A DNA stretch of 64,000 nucleotides from Paenibacillus sp. TCA20 (GCF_000732325.1 NZ_BBIW01000017.1:1-64000); one strand, 5' to 3'; shown: positions 34,224-42,910, counted from the first letter of the stretch. Translations and numbers: made by a program. Notes: a model not told the origin generated them from the letters alone.

Positions 34224-34664
34224 CTACATCAGCAAACTGAGCGTAAGCAAATTGAATAATGTAAGCGGTAAAATGACGTTCGGGTTAGGACCTGGGCCGA
34301 AACCTGGGCCATATCCTGGGCCCGGTCCGTGTCCATATCCCGGTCCGCCGTGACCAGGTCCATGACCCCCACCAGGTCCCCAGCCCGGGCCAGGTCCTCC
34401 ATGTCCGGGTCCTCCAGGTCCAAATCCAGAGCCAAACCCAGGGCCGCCGAATCCCCGCTGTTCATGAAGTCTAATATATACATGATGCGGGTCTACATTT
34501 ACAATCGTACCTTCAAACGTTTCCCCGTCCAATGTTTGTATGCTGACGTCATAGTTCAAGAATTGCTCACATGATTCCTTTACATAGTGCCGATACTGCT
34601 TCAAATAATCCGCGATCTCATGTTCACACTGAAACATCAATTGACGTTCACGCTGATTAGACAT
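34224..34664 (-). CDS. Gly/Pro/His-rich repeat protein with an Lsm-like N-terminal part
   Basis: 146 residues from the ATG at 34664 (GGGAGG upstream). Residues 1-70 contain YDVSIQTLDGETFEGTIVNV, which resembles an Sm/Lsm-like or coat-protein beta barrel. About 60 residues of G-P-G-x, G-H-G-G-P-G and G-Y-G repeats follow, ending in a hydrophobic tail VILPLTLFNLLTLSLLM. Low-complexity Gly-rich proteins of this type are common in spore coats of Bacillales; spore localisation is inferred. Single gene after the mau-like operon and on the same strand. Confidence 0.7.
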   Translation of the reverse strand: MSNQRERQLMFQCEHEIADYLKQYRHYVKESCEQFLNYDVSIQTLDGETFEGTIVNVDPHHVYIRLHEQRGFGGPGFGSGFGPGGPGHGGPGPGWGPGGGHGPGHGGPGYGHGPGPGYGPGFGPGPNPNVILPLTLFNLLTLSLLM

Positions 34665-34741
34665 GACGTTCCTCCCTATTCTCATCTTGATAGACAGTAT
34701 ATGCACACGCCCAGATATAAGTGTTTGATCACCCGAAGATG

Positions 34742-35218
34742 TCAGTATAATAAGGTCGATTGACATCCACAAATCACATATTCACCGTTAATCCGGGCAT
34801 CTTGATAACACCAATTTCCTGGCGTATAGGGCTTAACATGCTGAGACACACAATCGGTGCATTTACTCCTGAACCCTACAGGGTCACTGGTGTACCACCA
34901 TCCCGAAGGATGCGGACACAAGCCCCTGCAGCCCATGAGTGCGTTATATGTTGTGCAAGTCACATAAGTGGAAGGACAGGCACCGTCAGAACCACAATCA
35001 CGACACAGCTGACCATGTGGAGGGAAACAGCCTCCCGACAGATAAGAAATCTGGGCTGTACCCCGATCCCGAATGAACAGCCTGGCTAATGCTGCGGCAA
35101 TCGCCCCAGCAGCTTTGTTCAACACTTTTTTCAGCCCATGAGCATGATTCCATGCTCTGACTTGTCTGCTGATGTAGTCCTGAATCTGTTCGTCTTTATT
35201 TTTTGGATTACGCCACAT
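34742..35218 (-). CDS. MauA-like cysteine-rich protein (methylamine dehydrogenase light-chain family)
   Basis: 158 residues. After a leader with one hydrophobic stretch (AAGAIAAALARLF, about 36-48) comes a domain with exactly 12 cysteines (64, 72, 75, 81, 88, 97, 101, 120, 123, 137, 150, 152), the number in methylamine dehydrogenase light chains. The segment NWCYQDARINGEYVICGC aligns with the family's Trp-Cys region that holds one tryptophan of the TTQ cofactor; W107 or W108 could be the other. The twin arginines usual in MauA leaders are not obvious (HGLKKVLNK). Neighbours are MauD- and MauE-like genes. No heavy chain or MauG is present, so function is unknown; TTQ formation is not established. 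Confidence 0.72.
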   Translation of the reverse strand: MWRNPKNKDEQIQDYISRQVRAWNHAHGLKKVLNKAAGAIAAALARLFIRDRGTAQISYLSGGCFPPHGQLCRDCGSDGACPSTYVTCTTYNALMGCRGLCPHPSGWWYTSDPVGFRSKCTDCVSQHVKPYTPGNWCYQDARINGEYVICGCQSTLLY

Positions 35219-35228
35219 ACTTCACCTC

Positions 35229-35768
35229 TCATGAAGCTCTTGAAGCCTTAACATACTCCTCCAGCTGGTCTCTGCTGTTAACCAGGCCTTTATGCTTAAT
35301 GATGCCGTTTCTGTCGATCGCATAGGCGAACGGTGTGACCTGAACATCCAGCTGATTTGCTAAATCTGGATTTACCAGCATCACTTCATCTGTATAATTA
35401 ATCTTTCTTACATACTCAGCGGCAAACTCAGCCGTTGAAAACAACAAGAGAATGGGCTTCACCTCATTTATTTCCGCAATACGTTTAAAATCAGGCATAA
35501 TCTCTGCGCATTCTTTGCAGGTGGGAGAACCAAACAGCATTAAGGATGGGGAACCGAGCAACTCGACCGTTGACCATTCCTCTCCTTCTAAACGGAAGGC
35601 TGCAGCTTGAGGGATCTTATGTCCAATTGGAATTCCAGACTGATTCACTCCTCGGGCCGTTCCCATAATCATAATTCCAAGCTGCCTGAACAGCACCAAA
35701 TTCAGAATGACGAGCGGAACGACGAGCAGCCAGAGCATGATGTACGACAGCCAAAATAAAGTATTCAA
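35229..35768 (-). CDS. MauD-like membrane-anchored thioredoxin-fold protein
   Basis: 179 residues. One N-terminal helix (about 8-28, IMLWLLVVPLVILNLVLF) anchors a thioredoxin-like domain outside the membrane. The active site is FGSPTCKECAEIMP (C-x-x-C), the cis-proline is in VQVTPFAYAID. MauD is needed for disulfide formation in the methylamine dehydrogenase light chain, and the next gene encodes a 12-cysteine MauA-like protein. The start is a TTG that overlaps the MauE-like gene's stop, behind GGAGG, so the two are coupled. Confidence 0.8.
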   Translation of the reverse strand: MNTLFWLSYIMLWLLVVPLVILNLVLFRQLGIMIMGTARGVNQSGIPIGHKIPQAAAFRLEGEEWSTVELLGSPSLMLFGSPTCKECAEIMPDFKRIAEINEVKPILLLFSTAEFAAEYVRKINYTDEVMLVNPDLANQLDVQVTPFAYAIDRNGIIKHKGLVNSRDQLEEYVKASRAS

Positions 35769-36307
35769 TCTCCGCCTCCTCTCTGCTTAACGACGACTTG
35801 CCGGTTAAGACGGGCAGCAGAACGGTAAGCTGTAGTGGCATATAGTGCATCAGGAACGCCTACAGCAATGAATAGAGCGAGCAGCATAACAATCATATAG
35901 ATAAATGCACCTTCTAGCATAATAACGGGATCGTAGATCGGATAAGTCAAATAACAGATTATAATGCCAGCACAGACAAACGACAGATTCAGTAGAACAA
36001 GCTTATAGCTCAACCTGGAGTTCACCTGTGGACCCAGGCAGCCACATTCTACCTTGCCTTTATTACGCATAATGATCAGAACCCCTACAGCTTGGGACAG
36101 ATACACCAATGAAAGAAGAATGAAGCTGAGGGGGGCTTGGTAAATGAAGACGATAAGTGCAGTCAAAATTTGCACACTGATAAGTAAGTCATAGAGGAAT
36201 GGATGAGCTGGAAAATTACTCGGATCGCCTAGTGCTTTTCCCCAAAAGAAGCTTGCTGACGACATGAGTAACGGAAAGGTCATGAGGACAGTAAGAAATC
36301 CGTACAT
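35765..36307 (-). CDS. MauE/DoxX-like redox membrane protein
   Basis: 180 residues from the ATG at 36307 (GGAGTGA upstream). Four or five membrane helices. The loop KVECGCLGPQVNSRLSYKLV carries the C-x-C-L-G signature of MauE-family proteins, which cooperate with MauD or other thioredoxin-like partners in periplasmic or extracytoplasmic disulfide chemistry. It overlaps mauD by four bases. Confidence 0.8.
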   Translation of the reverse strand: MYGFLTVLMTFPLLMSSASFFWGKALGDPSNFPAHPFLYDLLISVQILTALIVFIYQAPLSFILLSLVYLSQAVGVLIIMRNKGKVECGCLGPQVNSRLSYKLVLLNLSFVCAGIIICYLTYPIYDPVIMLEGAFIYMIVMLLALFIAVGVPDALYATTAYRSAARLNRQVVVKQRGGGD

Positions 36308-36343
36308 ATCGCTATCACTCCATTCCACATTGGCTTTGTAACG

Positions 36344-36985
36344 TTAAGAAATTAACAGTGCCGCTATGGAGCCTAAGATTAACAAGTAAGACAACGTCAG
36401 CCTTGTAGCGGTGAGGAATGTATAATGACCCGCTCTTTTTTCAAGCAATCGATACACCATTGACCTGACCACCGGGATACTGTATACGATCCCTCTTATA
36501 CATCCAAAAGCACATCCCGCTGCAACACTTGCCCACCAAGGTGTTGTGAATAATGAGACAAAGACATAAGTGTGAAACAATACGCCTGCCTGTAATGTGA
36601 TGAAGCCAAGCCCTAATATATTTCCCCACAAGGCCGCGGTGCGGTAATCCGCCTTGCTGATCCACGATGAAGGCACGATAAAATTACCCGAGGGCAGAAT
36701 TGCCGACTTGTTGAACATCTCGAGCAGCAGTACGATAACAAACCATGTGATTAGAATAGGCTCGGAATAAGCAGAGAGCGTCGTCAAGCCAATGACTGCA
36801 TTCAGCCCGCTGATGATTAGTCCGGTCGCCGTCCCGCCTGCCATGCAAGAGATAATGTAAATGAATGCATACTTCATTTTGCTCCCCTTCGTATGCTCAA
36901 GACTCCCAAGTACGTTAAGTCCACAGGTTGTATCTACACTGGCAATCGCCGAACCTATGGCAAACAGGAACAGAATAATTAGCAC
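36344..36985 (-). CDS. Polytopic membrane protein of the mau-like operon (MauF/CcdA-like?)
   Basis: 213 residues with about six hydrophobic segments. It starts with a GTG behind GGGAGGAGAG. Loop residues DTTCGLNVLGSLEHTKG near residue 20 recall CcdA/DsbD-type proteins, to which MauF belongs. Its place first in the order (this gene)-mauE-mauD-mauA matches mauF(B)EDA of methylotrophs with mauB removed. The MauF assignment is weak and rests mainly on position and topology. Confidence 0.5.
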   Translation of the reverse strand: MLIILFLFAIGSAIASVDTTCGLNVLGSLEHTKGSKMKYAFIYIISCMAGGTATGLIISGLNAVIGLTTLSAYSEPILITWFVIVLLLEMFNKSAILPSGNFIVPSSWISKADYRTAALWGNILGLGFITLQAGVLFHTYVFVSLFTTPWWASVAAGCAFGCIRGIVYSIPVVRSMVYRLLEKRAGHYTFLTATRLTLSYLLILGSIAALLIS

Positions 36986-37188
36986 AATAGGAGTTCTCTC
37001 CTCCCTTCAAATGCTCTTTGCGCCCCATCTAGTTCAGCATATGAATCATTAACGTGATTTATTTCTTAATTCAAGAATGTAGCCTATAAGCTGAACGGTT
37101 AAAAGGTGAAGTCTTTGCTGTAAGGTTTACACTTTTTAGCAGCGACGCACAGCCTCATAATAAAGACATCAAGAAGGAGGTCTTTATT

Positions 37189-37377
37189 ATGAATGATTAC
37201 ACACAACACAAGCTGCACGAATACCAGCAGCAGATTTGGGAACATGAGGATCGACTAGGGATTCTAAGAGCTTATTCAAGCAGCAGAGCAAAGAGAAGAA
37301 TGCTTCATAATTCACACTTCCGATTTTTTAATCGGAGTCTGTTATATGGTTTCTTTCGGAAGCGCCGGTCACGATAA
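37189..37377 (+). CDS. Small basic protein, 62 residues
   Basis: A strong GAAGGAGG lies nine bases before the ATG and a terminator follows about 45 bp after the stop, so this short frame is probably real. The product starts MNDYTQHKLHEYQQQIWEHE and ends in a very basic tail (FFRKRRSR). No membrane helix. Function unknown. Divergent from the mau-like operon, sharing a 200-bp control region. Confidence 0.6.
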   Translation: MNDYTQHKLHEYQQQIWEHEDRLGILRAYSSSRAKRRMLHNSHFRFFNRSLLYGFFRKRRSR

Positions 37378-37419
37378 CCATCATCCGCTTGAATAATGAA
37401 CGATTGTATGTAATCAACT

Positions 37420-37458
37420 CAAAAAGAGCAGGTCTGCTATGATGCAGCCTGCTCTTTT
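37420..37458. terminator. Bidirectional terminator
   Basis: AAAAAGAGCAGG and CCTGCTCTTTTT form a perfect 12-bp stem around a 15-nt loop between convergent genes, with T-runs on both strands. Confidence 0.9.
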
Positions 37459-37464
37459 TATTGG

Positions 37465-39285
37465 TTAAGATTTCCATATTTCTTTAAAATCAATCCATCC
37501 GAGTGAATTAATAGCTACGCCTTTAAAGGAAGCATCGGATTGGATTTGGAAGCTGGAATGATTAAGAAACAGAACTTGAGCTTCTCTTCTCAAATATTCC
37601 TCAATCTCTTCGAGTATGGCCATTCGTTCATCGGCCCATCTGCAAGCCAGCGCATGATCGATTCGCTCATGTACCCATTCCGTAATACCGGGGTCCAGTA
37701 ATTCTTTTACATAGCTGCCGTGCTGCTCATAATTCTCAATCAGGCACACCTCTTCACCCGGAAACACGACGGAATGAATGATACAGTCCAGTTCTTCTAC
37801 TAAATGATCAGCAAGAATATTCGTCATATCCCTGGCAACGACAATCACCTTAATATTTAGATCAGCAAGTCTGGATTGAACCCATTCTGCGTCACGCAAA
37901 TGCAGTCCATAGCTGCCAATGACGACCGTTGATCCGTCGTAACCCGATTCCTTCAATAACTGTCTGGCATGCAGTTCATCCACAACATGAGCTTGCCTTG
38001 CATAGCGGTTGTCCGCAAGAAAGGAGTGTGCCGGATGGGAGCGATGTTCTCCTAAATCCTCTATCATTCTTACTCTATCCAAATACAGGTTAACCGCTTG
38101 ACGAAACTTAGCGTTCTGCTGACTCCCCTCTTTTGTCATATTCCAGGTAAGAAGTCCGGTACAGTAATGCTCGGAAGCAATATGATCAAACGACTTCGTG
38201 TCCTGCGAATTTGAAGTATCCTCAGCAGCACTAGTGTCCATCTCATTCTCAGCAGTCACACGGTTCAGACAGCTCCATTTTCTGGACGAGCCTCCGATCA
38301 ATCCCGCCTCCTCCGGCAACGTAGCCACGATGACGCTGTCCAAGTATGGCCGACCTTGATAGTAATAAGGATAAGCGTTCATCGTGAAGCAGCATTCCGT
38401 CCATTCTGCAAATTGAAACGGTCCTGTTCCAACCGGATGCTCCCAATACTTTTCTTCAGAGAGTCCTGCATAGTCCTTTGGCAGAATCGACATGGATACC
38501 GCTGTCACAAATCGGAGAAAAATCCAGTTCGGACGATAAAATACGAAGCGAATGGTATGCGATGAAGGCGCCTCGATCTGCTTCAGAGACCGGAGAATCC
38601 AGCTGTTTCTTCGATCTGAGGCAAGCCGCTCCATCGTAAAGCGGACATCTTCAGAGGTTAACTTTGCTCCATTATGAAACAAGACACCCTTTCTAAGATG
38701 GAACGTCCACTCTGTAGCATCTTCATTGGATTCCCAGTGGTGCGCCAGTGCCGGAATAAACCGCTTTGTATTGATATCATAGATCACAAGCCGGTCAAAG
38801 AGCTGTTGTATCATATGTGCGGACAGGCTGCAGAAGCAATCGGCAGGGTCCATGGTATGGATGGGCCGATAGATCGGGATTCTTAGTACATCCTTGGTTT
38901 CGCTGCCCGTTTTGTGTTCTTTTTCAAGTCCAAAATACCCGTCCAGCCAAACAGAAAACTGATCTATTGAATTCCCTTCACCATGAGCATGGAGCAGCTC
39001 GAAGGCGGGTTTAAATTGTCCTCTCTCCGCAAGATCTTTAGCCATCATGAGCAGTATTTCTTCCCGATCCACAAGGAATGTAAGCCTTGAACGATTTCCC
39101 CTGCCTCTGCCTGATACGAAGCTGATCCAGCCTTGTTCAGTCATTTTTCGTATAACCAATTTCGCATTTCTCGTTGTACAGAACAGAATCTCAGCGATTC
39201 GCTCAACCGTAACCTCAATCGGGATATCGCCTGCTCCCTTGTTATGAAGCTTCTGATTTAGTGTTAGATATTGCTCATACAGCAT
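37465..39285 (-). CDS. SgrR-type regulator with solute-binding domain
   Basis: About 606 residues. The N-terminal 110 residues hold a winged helix-turn-helix (EVTVERIAEILFCTTRNAKL). The remainder is a family 5 solute-binding fold of the oligopeptide-binding type (IHTMDPADCF, LAHHWESNEDATEWTFHLRK, HPVGTGPFQFAEW). There is no signal peptide, so it is cytoplasmic. This matches SgrR-family regulators, in which the binding-protein domain senses a small molecule and controls a transporter. No transporter lies beside it. ATG at 39285, GGAGGGG upstream. Confidence 0.85.
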   Translation of the reverse strand: MLYEQYLTLNQKLHNKGAGDIPIEVTVERIAEILFCTTRNAKLVIRKMTEQGWISFVSGRGRGNRSRLTFLVDREEILLMMAKDLAERGQFKPAFELLHAHGEGNSIDQFSVWLDGYFGLEKEHKTGSETKDVLRIPIYRPIHTMDPADCFCSLSAHMIQQLFDRLVIYDINTKRFIPALAHHWESNEDATEWTFHLRKGVLFHNGAKLTSEDVRFTMERLASDRRNSWILRSLKQIEAPSSHTIRFVFYRPNWIFLRFVTAVSMSILPKDYAGLSEEKYWEHPVGTGPFQFAEWTECCFTMNAYPYYYQGRPYLDSVIVATLPEEAGLIGGSSRKWSCLNRVTAENEMDTSAAEDTSNSQDTKSFDHIASEHYCTGLLTWNMTKEGSQQNAKFRQAVNLYLDRVRMIEDLGEHRSHPAHSFLADNRYARQAHVVDELHARQLLKESGYDGSTVVIGSYGLHLRDAEWVQSRLADLNIKVIVVARDMTNILADHLVEELDCIIHSVVFPGEEVCLIENYEQHGSYVKELLDPGITEWVHERIDHALACRWADERMAILEEIEEYLRREAQVLFLNHSSFQIQSDASFKGVAINSLGWIDFKEIWKS

Positions 39286-39378
39286 GATCACTCAGCCCCT
39301 CCTTCGGTCAGAGAGTTACCTATCCATATATTGTACTCCGTCGTAGGGAGCTTAGGAATTATTTTTTTCATCATAAAA

Positions 39379-39408
39379 AAACCATCCGCAATTGATTGCG
39401 AATGGTTT
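39379..39408. terminator. Terminator near the SDR gene end
   Basis: AAACCATCCGCAAT pairs with ATTGCGAATGGTTT, 14 bp with one mismatch and a 2-nt loop spacing. It lies 48 bp after the SDR stop on the minus strand and has a T-run there. Confidence 0.8.
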
Positions 39409-39455
39409 CTCTTATCGTTAATATGTGATTAATACACAGCTGCTCTATACCAACC

Positions 39456-40172
39456 TTATGGGTTAGTTGACCACATGCCGGCTGATTTAATGAAGATGCG
39501 TGAATTCAGCTTCAGCTGTGCCAGCATATACTCAGCAAGATCTTCTGGCTGCATTACTTTCTCCGGGTTGCCATCTGTCAGGTTCAGTTCTACCGCCATA
39601 TCGGTTGCAACTGTGCTCGGAGTAAGGGCGCTCACACGAATATTGTGTTTTCTTGCTTCGAGCATCAGAGATTCTGTCATCGCCAGTACTGCCGCCTTCG
39701 ATGCACTGTAAGCGCTGGATACTGGAGAGCCCTTCTGTCCTGCGGTAGAGGATATATTGATGATGTCACCACTGTTGCGCTCAATCATTTGCGGTAATAC
39801 CGCTCTGGTTACATAATAAACACCCAGGACGTTCACTTTAATAATTTGCTCCCACTCTTCTGGCTCAAGCGCAAGGAACCCGCCAAATTTGCCGATACCG
39901 GCGTTGTTGATCAGAATATCAATGGGTCCCAGTTCATTCGTAATGTGTTCCACCGCTTGATTCACAGATGCAAGATCAGCCACATCGGCGCTTGCTAGTG
40001 ATACTCGAACTCCATATTCAGTCAGCTCAGCAGCTACCTTCTCAAGGTTCTCAATACTTCTTCCAATCAGTCCAACATGAATACCTTCCTTGGCAAAATA
40101 AATGGCGGTTGTTCGGCCAATTCCTCTTCCGGCTCCCGTAATGAGCGCAGTTTTACCTCTTAGATCCTGCAT
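39456..40172 (-). CDS. Short-chain dehydrogenase/reductase (FabG-like)
   Basis: 238 residues. TGAGRGIG binds NADP(H), NNAG is present, the catalytic serine is in [11 protein letters not shown] and the Y-x-x-x-K pair in [10 protein letters not shown]. The whole length matches 3-ketoacyl-ACP-reductase-like SDRs found as single genes in Bacillales, distinct from the fab-cluster FabG. The substrate cannot be told. Confidence 0.92.
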   Translation of the reverse strand: MQDLRGKTALITGAGRGIGRTTAIYFAKEGIHVGLIGRSIENLEKVAAELTEYGVRVSLASADVADLASVNQAVEHITNELGPIDILINNAGIGKFGGFLALEPEEWEQIIKVNVLGVYYVTRAVLPQMIERNSGDIINISSTAGQKGSPVSSAYSASKAAVLAMTESLMLEARKHNIRVSALTPSTVATDMAVELNLTDGNPEKVMQPEDLAEYMLAQLKLNSRIFIKSAGMWSTNP

Positions 40173-40247
40173 GCAGCTCCACTCCTTTATCTGTATCTCA
40201 ATTTTATGTGAGCGACAGTCTACTCCATTATAGCTTTTTCCGCTCCC

Positions 40248-40838
40248 TTATTTCCAGCCATTGATCGCCAGATGTGCCTTGAACATCTCGCTCGTATTCG
40301 GGTGCTCTTCCTTGGGAATCCATTGATCCTGGCTCCAGAGACCTGCCTGCTTAAAAGCCCGCGGACAATGCACGAAGCATTCTTCAACCTCAACAACAAC
40401 GGCAAGCCCCGTCGTTTTGCCGTCCCAGCCTTGAGATGCAATAAACTCCTCATTTCTCGTAATGACCGCTCGTCCGTTAATTCGAAGGACATCGTTGGAG
40501 CCAGGAATGACGACAATCATGCCAACCTGTGGATTCTCAATGATGTTTTGCAGCGAATCCGCTCTGCGATTACCCGGGCGATCTGGGAAGGCCAGATGCT
40601 TCTCGTCCAATATCTTCACAAAGCCTGGCTCGTCTCCACGCGGGGAGACGTCTGTCTTGCGCTCCAAGCTGGAGGTAGCCAGAAAAAAGATCGAGGATTT
40701 GGACACATAATCCCGAATGGTCTCATCAATTACACTGATCGACTTCTTCACAATCGCTTCATGTGGCTGATCTATGTTCTCTCTCAGCTGTTCAGCAGAG
40801 GTAATTTGATCCTTCGTCCATATCGGCTCGTTGTTCAT
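40248..40838 (-). CDS. Pyridoxamine 5'-phosphate oxidase-family flavoprotein
   Basis: 196 residues with the FMN-binding split barrel. SSIFFLATSSLERKTDVSPR and FPDRPGNRRADSLQNI match the MSMEG_1061-type subfamily of PPOX proteins. It probably binds FMN or F420 and reduces an unknown small molecule. Divergent from the TrmB-type regulator gene, so the two may be related in control. Confidence 0.87.
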   Translation of the reverse strand: MNNEPIWTKDQITSAEQLRENIDQPHEAIVKKSISVIDETIRDYVSKSSIFFLATSSLERKTDVSPRGDEPGFVKILDEKHLAFPDRPGNRRADSLQNIIENPQVGMIVVIPGSNDVLRINGRAVITRNEEFIASQGWDGKTTGLAVVVEVEECFVHCPRAFKQAGLWSQDQWIPKEEHPNTSEMFKAHLAINGWK

Positions 40839-40954
40839 AACGTCCCCTTTCGCTTCCTCGGTATGTAATGTTTTTGTTTCCTTTTATTATAGACTCTACA
40901 ACAGAGTCACTTCAAACCCATTTCAAGTGCAGCAGAGAAGAACCTGAAAATATA

Positions 40955-40983
40955 TTGACAATACTCCATACCTTACCTATAGT
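40955..40983 (+). promoter_or_regulatory. Sigma-A-type promoter of the TrmB-azlCD operon
   Basis: TTGACA (40955-40960), a 17-bp spacer and TATAGT (40978-40983). The start codon of the regulator lies 46 bp downstream. GTGAT and ATCAC half-sites flank the expected transcription start, a possible autoregulatory operator. Confidence 0.78.
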
Positions 40984-41029
40984 GATTGGTACACTAACTA
41001 CTATCACATCAAAGGAGACAACTGACCTT

Positions 41030-41866
41030 ATGGACGAAGAAATCTATCGATCCCTTCAAAAATTGGGCTACTCCGCCTATGAATGCAAGGCATATATCGG
41101 TCTATTAAAGCATTCACCTATTACAGGCTACGAAATCAGTAAACGTACCGGTGTACCGAGATCAATGATTTATGAAGTGCTTGGAAAGCTGCTGGATAAA
41201 GGAGCTGTTCACACGGTACCCAGTGATCCAGTAACCTATGCTCCGCTGCCAGCGAGAGAACTCATCCATCGGACTCGCAGTGAATTTGAGCAATCCTTTC
41301 GGTATCTCGAAACGAAGCTCACCGCTCTGGAAGGAGAACGAGAGGTAGATGTCATCCATCGTATTCACAGTGATGCACATGTCATTGCCGAGATGAACTC
41401 GATGATCAAGCAGGCTGAAGAAGAACTGTGGTTCTCCATATGGGAGAACGAATTTTTATATATACAGGATGAAGCAATGATCAGGCAGGAGCAGAAGCTC
41501 CCTATTTACGCCATCGTATTTGGTCCCGATCAGATGAAGCTCGGGTTTACAACTCATCATAATTACATGTCTCCTCAGGTGGCAGAAGAACGCATGGGCG
41601 GCAGACTAACGATTATTGCCAGAGATAATAAGGAAGTGCTGATCGCTAATTTCTCACCGGGGTCAACCGCGTGGGCTATCAAGACAGAAGATCCTGCTCT
41701 CGTCCTGGTTGCCATGGAATACATACGCCACGATATTATGTTCTCCGAGCTTGTTAAGGAAGTCGGTTCCGATAAGGCAGAAGCATTATGGAGAGGACAC
41801 AAGGATCTGTATCATGTTGTAACGGGCAAATGGGCAGGGAATCAAACGGAGGATTTGGAGAAATGA
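41030..41866 (+). CDS. TrmB-family transcriptional regulator
   Basis: 278 residues from the ATG at 41030 (GGAG 12 bases upstream); the longer frame covers the promoter. The N-terminal winged helix (YSAYECKAYIGLLKHSPITG and ISKRTGVPRSMIYEVLGKL) is followed by a coiled coil and the TrmB sugar-binding-like domain. TrmB proteins usually answer to sugars, but this one is translationally coupled (ATGA) to the branched-chain amino acid exporter genes azlCD, so it may respond to amino acids or analogues. Confidence 0.88.
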   Translation: MDEEIYRSLQKLGYSAYECKAYIGLLKHSPITGYEISKRTGVPRSMIYEVLGKLLDKGAVHTVPSDPVTYAPLPARELIHRTRSEFEQSFRYLETKLTALEGEREVDVIHRIHSDAHVIAEMNSMIKQAEEELWFSIWENEFLYIQDEAMIRQEQKLPIYAIVFGPDQMKLGFTTHHNYMSPQVAEERMGGRLTIIARDNKEVLIANFSPGSTAWAIKTEDPALVLVAMEYIRHDIMFSELVKEVGSDKAEALWRGHKDLYHVVTGKWAGNQTEDLEK

Positions 41867-42579
41867 GCATTCAAGCTAGAAGCAATATCCCCATGCCTAA
41901 AGATCAGAATTCATTTCTGCAAGGCGTCAAAGATTGTGTTCCCACCCTGCTGGGTTATATGAGTATTGGCTTTGCCTTCGGAATTGTAGGCGTATCATCG
42001 GGGCTTAGTATATTCGAGATTGCTCTTATGTCCATTCTTGTCTATGCCGGTTCTGCTCAGTTCATTATTTGTGCACTGCTCGTTGTGAACACGCCGGCTT
42101 CAGCCATTATTTTAACTACTTTCATTGTAAATCTAAGACATTTTCTGCTTAGCCTGACGATCGCTCCCTATCTGACGAGATATTCGATCTCCAAAAATAT
42201 CGGCTTCGGTGCACTCCTTACCGACGAAACGTTCGGGGTAGCAGCAAATCGTATTGCAGAACAGGGCTCTCTATCAGGAAAGTGGATGAATGGACTTAAT
42301 CTGACGGCTTATTTATGCTGGATTGCAGCGTGTACCCTCGGGGGAATATCAGGACAATGGATCGCAAATCCGGAAGCTCTAGGACTCGACTTCGCTCTTG
42401 TTGCCATGTTTGCCGCTCTGCTTGTCCTTCAGCTCCATAGTACCGAGAGATCCAAGCTGAAGCATCGCCTATCCCTCGTTCTATATATGGTCATATGCAT
42501 GATCGTGCTCTCTTATCTCGTACCGTCCCATGTGGCCGTATTACTCTCCACCATCCTTGTAGCAACGATTGGGTGGTGA
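41863..42579 (+). CDS. azlC: AzlC-family branched-chain amino acid permease
   Basis: 238 residues from the ATG at 41863, overlapping the regulator stop as ATGA and preceded by GGAGGATTTGGAG. Five or six membrane helices; the family stretches GYMSIGFAFGIVGVSSGLS, YAGSAQFI and NLRHFLLSL are clear. With AzlD it exports branched-chain amino acids or analogues (known for azaleucine resistance in B. subtilis). Confidence 0.92.
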   Translation: MSIQARSNIPMPKDQNSFLQGVKDCVPTLLGYMSIGFAFGIVGVSSGLSIFEIALMSILVYAGSAQFIICALLVVNTPASAIILTTFIVNLRHFLLSLTIAPYLTRYSISKNIGFGALLTDETFGVAANRIAEQGSLSGKWMNGLNLTAYLCWIAACTLGGISGQWIANPEALGLDFALVAMFAALLVLQLHSTERSKLKHRLSLVLYMVICMIVLSYLVPSHVAVLLSTILVATIGW

Positions 42580-42586
42580 CTGAGCG

Positions 42587-42910
42587 ATGAATACTAGCAT
42601 GACGATGATTTGGCTGTTCGTGGGATGTGCACTTGTTACACTGCTTCCGCGGATCATACCTTTCATTTTTGTTCGAAGTGTCCGTATGCCAGATGTTGTA
42701 CTGAAGTGGCTCTCGTATATTCCAATCTGTATTTTGTCTGCCCTCGTTGTTGAGAGCATGATAACAGAGACTAATGATCAGATTACAATCGATTGGAGCA
42801 CCGTCATTGCTCTTGTTCCAACGCTTGTAGTTGCGGTATGGACCAAGAGCTTGTCTGCGACGGTCATTGTGGGCGTTATATGCATGGCCGTCTTAAGACT
42901 ATTTTTCTAA
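42587..42910 (+). CDS. azlD: AzlD-family small permease subunit
   Basis: 107 residues with four membrane helices; LPRIIPFIFVRS and WLSYIPICILSALV are typical of AzlD. Seven bases after azlC. Partner of AzlC in export. Confidence 0.9.
   Translation: MNTSMTMIWLFVGCALVTLLPRIIPFIFVRSVRMPDVVLKWLSYIPICILSALVVESMITETNDQITIDWSTVIALVPTLVVAVWTKSLSATVIVGVICMAVLRLFF

Noticed and set aside
34742-36985. Complete methylamine dehydrogenase operon
   Set aside because: No heavy-chain (mauB), amicyanin or mauG gene is present, so methylamine oxidation cannot be claimed.
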